Source: Neptunicoccus sediminis (lineage in GTDB: Bacteria > Pseudomonadota > Alphaproteobacteria > Rhodobacterales > Rhodobacteraceae). Taken from it: a stretch of DNA of 64,000 nucleotides. Position numbers and translations under genes: made by a program. The stretch is from contig NZ_MDVX01000002.1 in the NCBI RefSeq assembly GCF_001719615.1, forward strand, positions 466,577 through 530,576. Reading direction: 5' to 3'. Position 1 is the stretch's first letter. Each line of letters starts with the position of its first letter. The notes below the pieces were generated by a model, which did not search any database, had not been told where the DNA came from, and saw only the letters and a program-made list of their open reading frames with translations. Below are positions 26,461 through 36,572 of the stretch, piece by piece.

Positions 26461-27035
26461 GCGGTGACGAACGGGCCTATTTTTTCTATCTGACCCTGCT
26501 GCTGCTGTTTGTCGGCAGCGGCTTTTTGTTCGGGTATCGTCAGAAAATGGGCAAGTCGCTGCAACAGGCCGCGATCTGGGGGCTGATTTTTGTTGGCGTG
26601 ATCATCGCCTACGGGTTTTCCGACACGCTGAAACAGCAGATCATGCCGTCCCGCGCTACCATCAGCAGTGACGGCTATGTGGTGCAGCGGGCACGGGACG
26701 GACACTTTTACCTTGCGCTGGAAGTGAACGGAAAAACTGTTCCATTTGTGGTAGATACCGGCGCAACTTCAATCGTTCTGAGCCGCCAGGATGCGATTAA
26801 AGTCGGCATTGATCCTGACAGTCTCAGCTATCTGGGGCGGGCGAATACCGCGAATGGTGTGGTTGAAACCGCCTCTACCGTGCTTGACCGCGTCGCGCTC
26901 GGGGAACTGGTGGATTACGATGTGCGGGCTTCGGTCAATGGCGGAGAAATGAACGGATCGCTACTGGGGATGGCCTATCTCAGCCGGTTTTCAGAGATCT
27001 CCATGCGCGGGGACAGGATGATCCTGCGGCCTTAG
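26457..27035 (+). CDS. Retropepsin-like aspartic protease (TIGR02281 type)
   Basis: A 192-residue protein with two N-terminal membrane segments (about residues 8-25 and 36-54) and a single aspartic protease domain containing VPFVVDTGATSIVLS (the D-T-G-A active site) and SLLGMAYLSRF. Like viral retropepsins it would work as a homodimer. The substrate is unknown. It is the last gene of the ABC-F-marC-protease unit, with an ATGA junction. Confidence 0.88.
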   Translation: MSGDERAYFFYLTLLLLFVGSGFLFGYRQKMGKSLQQAAIWGLIFVGVIIAYGFSDTLKQQIMPSRATISSDGYVVQRARDGHFYLALEVNGKTVPFVVDTGATSIVLSRQDAIKVGIDPDSLSYLGRANTANGVVETASTVLDRVALGELVDYDVRASVNGGEMNGSLLGMAYLSRFSEISMRGDRMILRP

Positions 27036-27040
27036 GATCT

Positions 27041-27063
27041 GAGTATTTTTGGAACATTGAAGC
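27041..27063. repeat. Short intergenic motif, copy at 27041
   Basis: GAGTATTTTTGGAACATTGA and three further bases match 46823-46845 with one difference. Both lie in the short space between the ends of converging genes. A related sequence is at 5173. Confidence 0.6.
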
Positions 27064-27072
27064 AGGCCGGAA

Positions 27073-27540
27073 CTAACTGGCCGCTTTTTCCGCCTTTTTG
27101 ATCCAGCGTCCGTCTTCCTGTGCCCAATACTGCGCCGCGATCCCGGCCGCGGTGAGGGTTTTCCAGTCTTCCCGTGCGGCCGTCAATTCATCGGAATTGT
27201 TGCCATCGAACATCAAGCAGACGCGGGCGTAGCGGGCGACTTCGTCGGGGGTGGTTTTTGCCCCGTTCGTCAGCAGCAATATTTCGGCCTGATTGGGGTT
27301 GTCGTCCGACAGCGTCAGCAGGATCGGCTGTTCCGCGTCATGGGGGCCGCCGGCGATCCCGTGGGGCAGAAAAGACTCCTCGCGGTATTGCCAGAGGGCA
27401 GCATCCAGATGTTGCAACTTGCTATCCTCCCTGCCCCGCACCAGCGCGCGCCAGGGTTTGGCGCGCACTTTCTCCAACAGGTCAGGCAGCGCCTGTTCCA
27501 GCCGGGAGCGGGTCAGGTGATAGAAAAAGACCTCAGCCAT
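27073..27540 (-). CDS. holC: DNA polymerase III subunit chi
   Basis: A 155-residue protein with the HolC start AEVFFYHLTRSRLEQALPDLLEKVRAKPWRALVRG and LWQYREESFLPHG. Chi links the clamp loader to single-stranded DNA binding protein. It starts at MAEVFFYH, 8 bp inside the end of pepA; this pepA-holC coupling is common in proteobacteria. Confidence 0.94.
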   Translation of the reverse strand: MAEVFFYHLTRSRLEQALPDLLEKVRAKPWRALVRGREDSKLQHLDAALWQYREESFLPHGIAGGPHDAEQPILLTLSDDNPNQAEILLLTNGAKTTPDEVARYARVCLMFDGNNSDELTAAREDWKTLTAAGIAAQYWAQEDGRWIKKAEKAAS

Positions 27541-29008
27541 CGACCTGTTCGTAGTTATCGGCAATCAGACGGTCGAGCGCACGAACGCCCCAGCCTGTTG
27601 CGCCCGCAGGGGCAAGGTCTGTGGCGGATTTGACCGAGGCCACACCAGCAATGTCGAGGTGAATCCACGGCATTTCAGGTTCAACAAAGCGTTGCAGGAA
27701 CTGGCCCGCAGTGATGGACCCTGCCGCGCGGCCGCCGGTGTTTTTGATGTCGGCAATGCGCGATTTGATCAGCTTGTCATAGGCATCCCCGAGCGGCATG
27801 CGCCATGCGCCTTCAGTCTCGGCTTTGGCTGCTTTGAGGAAACGGTTGCACAGATCGTCGTTGTTGGAGAACACGCCCGCATTTTCATGGCCAAGCCCGA
27901 TAATGATCGCGCCGGTCAGTGTGGCAAGGTTGATCATGCCCACAGGCTCATAGGTTTTCTGCGCGTACCAGAGCACATCTGCCAGTAGCAGACGGCCTTC
28001 GGCATCGGTGTTAATCACCTCGATCGTGTCGCCCTTCATAGAGGTCACAACGTCTCCGGGGCGCTGTGCCTTGCCGTCGGGCATGTTTTCCACCAGCCCG
28101 ACCAGACCGACTACATTGGCTTTCGCCTTGCGCAAAGCCAGCGTTTTCATCACGCCCGCCACAACACCGGCGCCACCCATGTCCATGGTCATGTCTTCCA
28201 TACCGCCTGCGGGTTTCAGGCTGATGCCGCCGGTGTCAAAGACAACGCCCTTGCCCACCAATGCGAAGGGTTTTTCATCCCCGCCGCCGTTCCATTCCAT
28301 CACCACCATTTTGGACGGGCTGACAGAGCCCTGCCCCACACCAAGCAGCGCGTGCATGCCCAGCTTTTCCATATCCGCTTCTTCCAGAACGGTGACTTTC
28401 AGGCCGATTTCTTCCATCTCTGTCAGACGGTTGGCAAATTCTGTTGTGGTCAGTACATTGGCAGGTTCATTGACCAGATCGCGGGTCATGAACACGCCTT
28501 CAGTGGCCGCCTGACGGGCGGCATAGGCCGTTTTTGCCTCTTCTGCGTTGCTTACCAGAACCGTCAAACCGCCCTGATCGGTCTTTTCGCCGGATTTGTG
28601 ATCGCTGAAATCATAAGCCCGCAGCACGTAGCCTTGGACCACATCAAGGGCCGCACGGTTTGCACCGGCCAGCAGCATGGCATCGGATTTGCCAACGGCC
28701 TTGGCGGCATCGGCACCGGCTTTGCGGGCCACATCCGCATCTGCCTTGCGTCCGAGTTTGACGATCACGATCGCTTTGGCAGCAATATTCGCAGGATAGT
28801 CCATCACCTGAACTGCGCCCGTCTTCATGCTTTCAAAGGCTTCTGATTCGGAGAACCGCGCCAGCACTCCGCGGGCCAGTTTGTTCACACGCCGCGCCAG
28901 CGGGTCTAGCCCGCCTGAAGGTGTGAGGAAACAGACGATTTTACCTTCAAATGCGTCGATCCGGTCCAGATCGGTTTCCACGAAGTCAGGAGAGATGGGA
29001 GAAGTCAT
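27533..29008 (-). CDS. pepA: Leucyl aminopeptidase (M17)
   Basis: A 491-residue dizinc aminopeptidase active as a hexamer. The C-terminal catalytic half has GKGVVFDTGGISLKPAGGMEDM and NTDAEGRLLLADVLWYAQ, and GLVENMPDGKAQRPGDV. The N-terminal macro-like domain covers about residues 15-170. PepA in enterobacteria also binds DNA in Xer recombination; nothing here tests that. Divergent from lptF. Confidence 0.96.
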   Translation of the reverse strand: MTSPISPDFVETDLDRIDAFEGKIVCFLTPSGGLDPLARRVNKLARGVLARFSESEAFESMKTGAVQVMDYPANIAAKAIVIVKLGRKADADVARKAGADAAKAVGKSDAMLLAGANRAALDVVQGYVLRAYDFSDHKSGEKTDQGGLTVLVSNAEEAKTAYAARQAATEGVFMTRDLVNEPANVLTTTEFANRLTEMEEIGLKVTVLEEADMEKLGMHALLGVGQGSVSPSKMVVMEWNGGGDEKPFALVGKGVVFDTGGISLKPAGGMEDMTMDMGGAGVVAGVMKTLALRKAKANVVGLVGLVENMPDGKAQRPGDVVTSMKGDTIEVINTDAEGRLLLADVLWYAQKTYEPVGMINLATLTGAIIIGLGHENAGVFSNNDDLCNRFLKAAKAETEGAWRMPLGDAYDKLIKSRIADIKNTGGRAAGSITAGQFLQRFVEPEMPWIHLDIAGVASVKSATDLAPAGATGWGVRALDRLIADNYEQVDG

Positions 29009-29140
29009 TGAACGCCCTTTTCATTTTGCGTGTTTTCCCCCGATTTAACGTTTTTCAGCCGATTTGACCACCTGCGTCTGTTGCCTCGGAAAAAAATGGG
29101 TTAGTTCAGGTGGACTTGAAGAAAACAGAGGTCTGCACAG

Positions 29141-30250
29141 GTGAAACGGATAGACAGGTATGTTCTGCGCCAGTTGCTTGGGCCGTTTCTGTTTTTCATG
29201 GTCATCTTTGGCGGAATACTTTGGCTGAACCAAGCGCTGCGCATCGTGGATGTGGTGATCAGCAACGGCCAGTCGGGGCTCGTCTTCGGGGAACTCTCGC
29301 TTTATCTGCTGCCCAAAGTGCTGGAAACGGTCGTGCCTGTGGCCGCCTTTGCCTGCGCGATTTATCTGACCAACCGGCTTTATGCGGAATCCGAACTGGT
29401 TGTCTTTATGGGGGTCGGTCATGGTCCGGCCAATGCAACCAAGCCGTTTTTCGCCTTCGGTCTGATCTGTTTTCTGTTGATGAGCCTGCTTACCCATCTG
29501 GCGACACCGTGGTCCCTGTCCACATTTCAGGACCGCCAGTATGAGATCAGCAAGGAATATCTGACACAATTCATCGTCGCCGGAGAGTTCGCCAGCCCTG
29601 CGGCGGGCGTGACTATCTTTTTCGGGGACACCACGCCAGAGGGCAATCTGCGGGACGTATTGATCAATGACAGGCGCGATGAAACGGTGATTGTCACCCA
29701 TACGGCGGCTTCGGGTCAGCTGATCTCGTCGGAAAACAAACCGAAACTGGTGCTGTTTGAAGGCTCTATCCAGCAGTTTGAACCAGAGGCCCGCACGCTG
29801 AGCACTATTCAGTTTGACAGTCTGAGCTATGACCTCAGCCAGTTTGCCAAAACCATCGGCGCCCGCAGCATTTCAGCCCGCGAGGAATACAGCTGGCAAT
29901 TGCCGGCATCAGAGGCTACAGGCGCCATGCTTGAACTGCATGACCGGCTGGTGAAATCCCTGCTGGCGGTGATCGTGCCCGTGCTTGGGGCGGTGGTTCT
30001 GCTGTCTGCGGGGTTCAGCCGGAGCGGGTTTTTCCTGCGGATCGCGCTTGGCGTGGTGTTCATGGTGGCGATCAACTCTGCACGGGGGGTGTTTCAGGGA
30101 TTTGCCGAAGAAACGCCCGCTGCATGGCCGCTGCTCTATGTGCCGGTGATTGTCGCCTTCCTTGCCGTTTTGTTCATGATCCGGATGGGACAGGCACCGT
30201 GGAAATCGGGGCTTGGCGGTCTGCTCTTTCCAAACAAGAGCACGCCATGA
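29141..30250 (+). CDS. lptF: LPS export permease LptF
   Basis: A 369-residue inner-membrane protein of the LptB2FG exporter that extracts lipopolysaccharide toward the outer membrane. It has MKRIDRYVLRQLLGPFLFF at the start, about six membrane segments in two groups of three and a periplasmic beta-jellyroll between them (about residues 125-265). The start codon is GTG with GAGG about ten bases upstream. An ATGA overlap joins it to lptG. Confidence 0.94.
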   Translation: MKRIDRYVLRQLLGPFLFFMVIFGGILWLNQALRIVDVVISNGQSGLVFGELSLYLLPKVLETVVPVAAFACAIYLTNRLYAESELVVFMGVGHGPANATKPFFAFGLICFLLMSLLTHLATPWSLSTFQDRQYEISKEYLTQFIVAGEFASPAAGVTIFFGDTTPEGNLRDVLINDRRDETVIVTHTAASGQLISSENKPKLVLFEGSIQQFEPEARTLSTIQFDSLSYDLSQFAKTIGARSISAREEYSWQLPASEATGAMLELHDRLVKSLLAVIVPVLGAVVLLSAGFSRSGFFLRIALGVVFMVAINSARGVFQGFAEETPAAWPLLYVPVIVAFLAVLFMIRMGQAPWKSGLGGLLFPNKSTP

Positions 30251-31347
30251 CCCTCTATTCCTATTTTGCCAAACGGTTCTTCAGCGCGTTTTTGCGTGTG
30301 TTTGCGGTTCTGGCGCTGCTGATCTTTGTGCTGGAAACGCTGGAAAACATCCGTGGCCTGTCCAAACACGGGGTGGATTTTGGTCAGGCTGCATGGCTCG
30401 CCGCGTTCAGTTCGCCGGAACTGGTGTTACAAGCGATGCCGATCATTGTGATGCTGGGCGGTCTGACCTTTTGTGTCGGGCTGGCGCGGTCGAACGAATT
30501 TGTCGTGACGCGGGCTGTGGGGGTTTCCGCCCTCAAAGCGATGATCGCACCTGCGCTCAGTGCTTTTGCGCTCGGGGTGGCGGCGATGCTGGTACTGAAC
30601 CCGTTGTCGGCCTTTTTTGCTGTGCAACACGACAAGCTGCGCGAGACCTATACCAACGCCAACCGCGAGGCAGTCTCCTTTAGCGAGGACGGTTTCTGGT
30701 TGCGGCAAAAGGATGTGGACGGCCATACGGTGATCCACGCCGAAAGCGCCAATTCACGGGGCACCAGCCTGCGCGGGGCGACGGCACTGGAATTTGACGC
30801 GGAAGGACAAATCGTTTCGCGCATATATTCGCGCACGGCGATCCTGCGGGAAGGCGAATGGGTATTCACCAACGGCAAATTCTGGCATACGGACCGGACC
30901 ACCGCCAACCCCGAGAGCACATCGGAGGCTTTTGAAATCCGCCGCTTCCCCACTGATATTACCCCCGAGCGGATCCTTGACGGATACCCCAAGCCCGAAA
31001 CCGTTCCGCTTTGGGACAAGTGGCGGACCATCCGCGCGATCGGGGATGCCGGTTTTTCCACCCTGCCCCATCGCATCCATCTGAATATGGAACTGGCGCG
31101 CCCCCTGATGCTGATGGCCATGATGATTATCGGCGCAGCGTTTACCTTGCAAAACGCCCGTATGGGGAACCTCGGAATCTCGGTGTTTATCGCGTTAATT
31201 TGTGGTTTTTCACTCTACTTCCTACAAAATCTTGCTATGACTTTGGGAGAAGCAGGAGAGATTCCCGTTTTCGCGGCGGCTTGGGCGCCTCCGCTCGCCG
31301 CTATTTTATTTGCCGTGGGGTTGTTCCTCAGTTTTGAGGACGGGTAA
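30247..31347 (+). CDS. lptG: LPS export permease LptG
   Basis: A 366-residue paralogue and partner of LptF with the same layout: MTLYSYFAKRFFSAFLRVFAVL start, three membrane helices, periplasmic domain (about 125-270) and three further helices ending QNARMGNLGISVFIALICGFSLYFLQNLAM. The gene begins inside the lptF stop codon and lptD starts 3 bp after it, so export permeases and the outer-membrane translocon are made from one transcript. Confidence 0.94.
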   Translation: MTLYSYFAKRFFSAFLRVFAVLALLIFVLETLENIRGLSKHGVDFGQAAWLAAFSSPELVLQAMPIIVMLGGLTFCVGLARSNEFVVTRAVGVSALKAMIAPALSAFALGVAAMLVLNPLSAFFAVQHDKLRETYTNANREAVSFSEDGFWLRQKDVDGHTVIHAESANSRGTSLRGATALEFDAEGQIVSRIYSRTAILREGEWVFTNGKFWHTDRTTANPESTSEAFEIRRFPTDITPERILDGYPKPETVPLWDKWRTIRAIGDAGFSTLPHRIHLNMELARPLMLMAMMIIGAAFTLQNARMGNLGISVFIALICGFSLYFLQNLAMTLGEAGEIPVFAAAWAPPLAAILFAVGLFLSFEDG

Positions 31348-31350
31348 GTC

Positions 31351-33528
31351 ATGAAACGTTGGGCATTTGTGTTACTTTGTGCCGCAAGCACCTCGTTTGC
31401 CATAACGGGGGCGCCGGTTGTGCAGGCGCAAACCGCGCCGCAAAGTGTGTCCTCTGCCCGAGACTCCCAGCGTCCGATTTCCCTGATTGCCGATAGTGTC
31501 AGCTTTGATCCCACCAGCGGCGTCCTTACCGCGTCCGGCAATGTGCAGGTGTTTCGCGGCTCGCAAGTTCTTGCCACCGAACGGCTGGTCTATGACCAGC
31601 GCAACCGTCATCTGTCCATACCCGGTCCCATGACCCTGACCGACGGTGAGGATGTCATCACGCGGGCTGCGGGTGCGGAGCTGGATACCGATCTTGAAAA
31701 CGGGCTGATCGAAGGTGCAGAGCTGTTGATCCAGCAGCAGATGCAACTGGTCAGCGCGCGAATGCACCGTCAGGACGGCAAGTTCAAGGTTCTGGATAAG
31801 GTCGTCGTCACAAGCTGTCAGGTCTGCGCGAAATATCCGGTCCCTTTCTGGAAAATCCGCTCTCGTCGGGTGATCCATGACGAAGAGGCCCGCCAGTTGT
31901 ATTTTGAAAATGCAACGCTGGATGTATTGGGCGCGCCAATCGCATATGTGCCGAACCTGCGGGTGCCCGAACCGGGTGTAAACCGGGCCAAGGGCATGCT
32001 GGTGCCGAAATTCTCTACCTCGAACACGCTCGGCTACGGGGTTGAAATTCCCTATTACTGGCCCCTTGGAGAGCATGCGGACCTGACCCTGACCACGCAG
32101 CTTTATACCAAAGGCAGCTTCCTGCTGAATCCGGAATACCGGCGTTGGGTCAAACGCGGCTATTTTGAGATTGATTCCTATCTGACGCTGGCGGACGATC
32201 TGGTGCGCAATAACACCCGTTCCTCTTTGACAGCGACGGGACTGTTCCAACTGCCAAATGAAATAGAGCTGGAGTTCCAGCTTGATGTGACATCGGACGA
32301 TGATTTCCGCGACGATTACGGTATCGGGGATGAGGACGAGGACCGTTTGACCTCTTTCGTAACCCTGCGCCGCACGCGCGAGGATTCCTACGTCAGCGTC
32401 AGTGCGTCCTATATCCAGAGTTTGCGCGCCAACGAGATTGACCAGCAAATTCCGCTGGTCTTTCCTGAAATCTATGGCCGCAAAACATGGCGCGATCCGG
32501 TTCTAGACGGCAAGTTTTCCCTGACAGCCCAATCCGTTACCCTGCTACGCGAGGATGACAGCCGGTTTTCCCGCGCCGGTCTGGTGGCGGAATGGAACAA
32601 CGACTGGTATCTGCGCAACGGCCTTATCGTTTCGGCCTATACCGGCGTTGCGGCCAGCTATTATCTGACCGAGGGCATCACCGGCTTTAACGATGGCACC
32701 CTGTCCGAAACCGTCCCCACCGCCGCCCTTGATTTGCGCTGGCCCCTGTCCCGCCAGAACGGGTCTGTCACCCATATCATAGAGCCGCGCGTGCAGCTTG
32801 TCTGGTCTCCCGACACGCCGCGCGACAACCCGAATGAAGACAGCGTCCAGCTGGAATTTGAGGAAACAAACCTGTTTTCCTATAACCGCTTCCCCGGATT
32901 TGACGCCTCCGAACGGGGCGTTCGCGCCAATGTGGGTGTGTCCTACACCCGCTATAACCCCAAGGGCTGGACCTATGGCTTTACCCTTGGCCGCGTATTC
33001 CGGCGCGATGATCTGGGGCAATTCGGGGCTGGTACGGGGTTAAACGGGCGTCACTCCGATTATGTCAGTGCCGTTAACGTGGCCTATCTGGACCATTTTG
33101 ATTTTAGCAACCGGACGCTGTTTGACGAGGATCTGAATGTCTCCAAAAACGAAGCCCGTTTGCAGATGGATTTCAACCGCGTTTCCACACGGGCCACATA
33201 TGTATATCTCGAACAGGATGTGGTCGCGGGTGCGAGTGATCGCAGCCACGAAGCGTCCCTTGCGCTGAGCTACCAGTATAACGATTACTGGACCTATCAA
33301 GGGGCATGGCGGCAAAATCTGGAGACCGGAAGCGCCACCAGCGGCGCCTTTGGTGTGCGTTATGAAAACGAATGTGTGGCGGTAAACCTTTCACTCTCGC
33401 TTGAATACGAAGGGTCTGGTATTGTGCGCCCAACGCGGGAGCTTGGCCTGTCAGTGGAACTGGCCGGACTGGGCAATAAAAAGCGAAACACAAAATATGC
33501 ACGCCGGTGTTCGGCGTTAAACGGGTAG
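31351..33528 (+). CDS. lptD: LPS-assembly protein LptD
   Basis: A 725-residue outer-membrane protein that inserts lipopolysaccharide into the outer leaflet. Signal peptide at 1-28 (ending VQAQ), N-terminal OstA/LptA-like jellyroll (about 40-150, with SFDPTSGVLTASGNVQVFRG), then the LptD barrel (about 240-720). Cysteines occur in SCQVCAKYPVPFW and near the C-terminus (NECVAV, RRCSALNG), consistent with disulfide-controlled folding. SurA is encoded next and is a known chaperone for LptD. Confidence 0.95.
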   Translation: MKRWAFVLLCAASTSFAITGAPVVQAQTAPQSVSSARDSQRPISLIADSVSFDPTSGVLTASGNVQVFRGSQVLATERLVYDQRNRHLSIPGPMTLTDGEDVITRAAGAELDTDLENGLIEGAELLIQQQMQLVSARMHRQDGKFKVLDKVVVTSCQVCAKYPVPFWKIRSRRVIHDEEARQLYFENATLDVLGAPIAYVPNLRVPEPGVNRAKGMLVPKFSTSNTLGYGVEIPYYWPLGEHADLTLTTQLYTKGSFLLNPEYRRWVKRGYFEIDSYLTLADDLVRNNTRSSLTATGLFQLPNEIELEFQLDVTSDDDFRDDYGIGDEDEDRLTSFVTLRRTREDSYVSVSASYIQSLRANEIDQQIPLVFPEIYGRKTWRDPVLDGKFSLTAQSVTLLREDDSRFSRAGLVAEWNNDWYLRNGLIVSAYTGVAASYYLTEGITGFNDGTLSETVPTAALDLRWPLSRQNGSVTHIIEPRVQLVWSPDTPRDNPNEDSVQLEFEETNLFSYNRFPGFDASERGVRANVGVSYTRYNPKGWTYGFTLGRVFRRDDLGQFGAGTGLNGRHSDYVSAVNVAYLDHFDFSNRTLFDEDLNVSKNEARLQMDFNRVSTRATYVYLEQDVVAGASDRSHEASLALSYQYNDYWTYQGAWRQNLETGSATSGAFGVRYENECVAVNLSLSLEYEGSGIVRPTRELGLSVELAGLGNKKRNTKYARRCSALNG

Positions 33529-33542
33529 TACAGGTGGTAGAA

Positions 33543-34754
33543 ATGAAATCATTGGCACTGACTTTAATTGCGGGTCTGATGGCGGTTGCTCCACCGGCGG
33601 TCGCGCAAAGCAGCAACCCCTATGCTGTGGCCATTCGTGTGAATGACGGTGTGGTAACGAATTTCGAAGTGAACCAGCGGATTCTGTTGTTGCAAGCCTT
33701 TGGAACCACCGGCGACCTGCGCAAAACTGCGCAAGAGCAACTGATCGAGGATCGCCTGCGCCTGCAAGCTGCCAAGCGCGCGGGGCTGACTGTGACCGAC
33801 GAGGAAATCGAGGAAGGCGTTGCGGAATTTGCCGGTCGCGCCAATCTGAGCGCCGAGCAGCTTTACCAGTTTGTCGCACAAAGAGGCGCAGCGCGGGAGA
33901 GCATGCAGGACTTCGTGCGGGCCGGTCTGTTGTGGCGCAATCTTGTGCAGGCCCGATTTGCAGGCCGCGCAAACGTGAGCGACAGTGAAGTTGACACCAC
34001 CTTGAACCTTATCGCCGTGCGCCCGTCCCAGTCTATCCTGTTCTCGGAAATTCGCCTGCCGCTGAACCAGCAAACCGATGCGCAGACGCTGGAACTGGCC
34101 GAAAGCCTGTCAAAATCCATCCGCAGCGAAGCCGCCTTTGCTGCCGCCGCCCGCCGCTATTCTCGCGCGCCAAGCCGCGCCCGCAGCGGTCGTCTGGACT
34201 GGCTACCCGTGGCAGAACTTCCGCCCGCGCTGGCAGGCCAGATCATGGCGCTGCAACCGGGCGAAGTGACCGCCCCTGTCACACTGGGCGCCACCGTTGG
34301 CTTGTTCCAGCTGCGCGGTGTGCGCAATAATCCCCCGTCCGCGGATCAGGTCCTGTCGGTCAGCTATACCACTGTGGATATTCCCGGCGAACCCGGTTCG
34401 GAACGTCTGGTGGCCGAAGCAACCGATCTGATAAATGACGTGGACACCTGCAAAGATTTACGCGCGGAATCAGAACGTTACGCTGTGCCGGGCTATACCG
34501 ACCACACCCAGACCATTGGCACGGTGCCCGATCATATCGCGGTGACTCTGGCCGGACTGGACCGGCATGAAGCCAGTTATTACACCAACACCGCAGGCAC
34601 GCTGAGCGTGGTTATGCTGTGCGACCGGACCCGTGACCTGCCCGAAGGCACACGGGATAACATCCGCAACGGTCTGTTCAACCAGCGGGTTGGTGCGCTT
34701 GGTCAGGGGTATCTGCAAGAGCTGAAGGGCGATGCGGTCATCGTTTACCCATGA
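33543..34754 (+). CDS. surA: SurA-like periplasmic peptidylprolyl isomerase
   Basis: A 403-residue periplasmic chaperone. Signal peptide MKSLALTLIAGLMAVAPPAVAQ; SurA N-terminal domain with VAIRVNDGVVTNFEVNQRILLLQAFG; one parvulin-type domain (about 165-275, LFSEIRLPLNQQTDAQTLELAESL ... YSRAPSRARSGRLDWLPVAELPPALAGQIMALQPGEVTAPV). It escorts barrel proteins such as LptD. Gene order lptD-surA-pdxA-rsmA is the same as in E. coli. The start shown follows the lptD stop by 14 bp and has the best signal peptide. Confidence 0.92.
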   Translation: MKSLALTLIAGLMAVAPPAVAQSSNPYAVAIRVNDGVVTNFEVNQRILLLQAFGTTGDLRKTAQEQLIEDRLRLQAAKRAGLTVTDEEIEEGVAEFAGRANLSAEQLYQFVAQRGAARESMQDFVRAGLLWRNLVQARFAGRANVSDSEVDTTLNLIAVRPSQSILFSEIRLPLNQQTDAQTLELAESLSKSIRSEAAFAAAARRYSRAPSRARSGRLDWLPVAELPPALAGQIMALQPGEVTAPVTLGATVGLFQLRGVRNNPPSADQVLSVSYTTVDIPGEPGSERLVAEATDLINDVDTCKDLRAESERYAVPGYTDHTQTIGTVPDHIAVTLAGLDRHEASYYTNTAGTLSVVMLCDRTRDLPEGTRDNIRNGLFNQRVGALGQGYLQELKGDAVIVYP

Positions 34755-35740
34755 CACGCTCCCAGCCGCGCCCGATCGCGCTCAGCAGCGGAGATCCCGC
34801 AGGTGTTGGACCCGAAATTACCCTTGCCGCCTGGTCTGTGCTTAGGGATGAGCTGTCCTTCTTTGTGATTGGCGACCCGCGTCATTTCCCCCGCTCCGTC
34901 GAAATTTCCGCACCCGCCGAGGCCGTTGATGCGATGGCGCATGGCGTGCCCTTGCTGCCGCTTGAATTTGCTGCCCCTGCGATACCCGGGCAGCCGGATC
35001 ACGGGAATGCGGCGGGGGTGATCGGTTCGATCGAACAGGCGGTTGCTTTTGCGAAAGAGGGCACCGCCAGCGCCGTTTGCACCAATCCGATCAGCAAGCA
35101 GGTCTTGATCGAAGGTGCAGGCTTTCCCCATCCGGGCCATACGGAGTTTCTCGCAGAACTCGGCGGGGTGGCGCGGTCCGTGATGATGCTCACCGCGCCG
35201 GAACTCTCGGTGGTGCCGGTGACAATTCACATCCCGCTGGAACAGGTGAAACAGGCGCTGACCGCGGACCTGCTGGAAGACACCATCCGCATCACCCGCG
35301 CCGCCCTGATCCGGGATTTCGGCCTTGCTGCCCCGCGCATCGCCATTGCAGGACTGAACCCCCATGCTGGTGAAGGCGGCGTCATGGGGCGCGAGGAAAT
35401 CACCCTGATCGAACCCGTGCTCCAAAAACTGCGTGCCGAAGGGATGGAGATCACCGCCCCCCTGCCTGCGGATACCATGTTCCATCCGGCGGCCCGTGCC
35501 AGCTATGATGTGGCGGTCTGCATGTATCACGATCAGGCGTTGATCCCGATCAAAACGCTGAATTTTTCTGCGGGCGTGAATGTGACACTTGGCCTGCCCT
35601 TTATCCGCACCTCCCCCGATCACGGCACGGCATTTGGCATTGCCGGACAAAGCATCGCGGATGCCACTTCATTAACCGAGGCCCTGCGCCGTGCGCGCGA
35701 CATGGCCCAAGCGAGGGCGCTTTATGACGCTGAGCATTGA
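34751..35740 (+). CDS. pdxA: 4-hydroxythreonine-4-phosphate dehydrogenase
   Basis: A 329-residue metal- and NAD-dependent enzyme of pyridoxal phosphate synthesis. It has the family start [15 protein letters not shown], the metal-binding [21 protein letters not shown] and [13 protein letters not shown]. Its ATG overlaps the surA stop (ATGA), and its end overlaps rsmA by 17 bp. Confidence 0.95.
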   Translation: MTRSQPRPIALSSGDPAGVGPEITLAAWSVLRDELSFFVIGDPRHFPRSVEISAPAEAVDAMAHGVPLLPLEFAAPAIPGQPDHGNAAGVIGSIEQAVAFAKEGTASAVCTNPISKQVLIEGAGFPHPGHTEFLAELGGVARSVMMLTAPELSVVPVTIHIPLEQVKQALTADLLEDTIRITRAALIRDFGLAAPRIAIAGLNPHAGEGGVMGREEITLIEPVLQKLRAEGMEITAPLPADTMFHPAARASYDVAVCMYHDQALIPIKTLNFSAGVNVTLGLPFIRTSPDHGTAFGIAGQSIADATSLTEALRRARDMAQARALYDAEH

Positions 35741-36569
35741 CGGTCTTCCCCCCCTGCGGGAAGTGATCAACACCCATGAATTGCGGGCCAAGAAATCCCT
35801 TGGCCAGAACTTTCTGCTGGACCTGAACCTGACGGCGAAAATTGCGCGGCAGGCGGGAAATCTGACCACCTGCGATGTGCTGGAGGTCGGTCCCGGACCG
35901 GGGGGGCTGACCCGTGCGCTGCTGCTGGAAGGGGCACGCAATGTGGTGGCGATCGAACAGGACCCCCGATGCCTGCCCGCGCTGGCCGAAGTGTCAGAGC
36001 ATTACGGCGGCAAGCTGACGGTGATTCAAGGCGATGCGCTGCAAATCAATCCGTGGGAGCATCTGACCGCCCCTGTGCGGATCGTGTCGAACCTGCCGTA
36101 TAACGTGGGCACAGAGCTGCTGACCCGCTGGCTTTCACCTGCCGAATGGCCCCCCTACTGGCAGTCCCTGACGCTGATGTTTCAAAAAGAGGTTGCGCAG
36201 CGGATCGTGGCGAAACCGGGCAGCAAGACCTATGGCCGCCTGTCGATCCTTGCGCAGTGGCGCACCGATGCAAAAATCGTGATGGAACTGCCGCCCGAAG
36301 CGTTTACGCCGCCCCCGAAGGTCACATCTTCAGTGGTTCATCTGGAGCGTCTGGAAGAACCGCGCTACCCCGCAGATCCGGTCTGGCTGTCGCGCACGGT
36401 GGCCAAAGCCTTTGGCCAGCGGCGCAAGATGCTGCGGGCCAGTTTGAAAGGCTTGGCGCCGGATCTGGAGGACAGGATTGTTGCGGCGGGAATTAAGCCC
36501 ACGCAACGGGCCGAAGAAATCGACCTCGCCGGTTTTTGCGCCCTGAGCGAAAAGCTTCGGGCGCAATAA
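35724..36569 (+). CDS. rsmA: 16S rRNA (adenine-1518/1519) dimethyltransferase
   Basis: A 281-residue S-adenosylmethionine methyltransferase that dimethylates two adenines in the 3' hairpin of 16S rRNA late in small-subunit assembly. Motifs: [49 protein letters not shown]. The start [11 protein letters not shown] lies inside the end of pdxA. It converges with the DUF4167 gene, 3 bp apart. Confidence 0.95.
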   Translation: MTLSIDGLPPLREVINTHELRAKKSLGQNFLLDLNLTAKIARQAGNLTTCDVLEVGPGPGGLTRALLLEGARNVVAIEQDPRCLPALAEVSEHYGGKLTVIQGDALQINPWEHLTAPVRIVSNLPYNVGTELLTRWLSPAEWPPYWQSLTLMFQKEVAQRIVAKPGSKTYGRLSILAQWRTDAKIVMELPPEAFTPPPKVTSSVVHLERLEEPRYPADPVWLSRTVAKAFGQRRKMLRASLKGLAPDLEDRIVAAGIKPTQRAEEIDLAGFCALSEKLRAQ

Positions 36570-36572
36570 GCC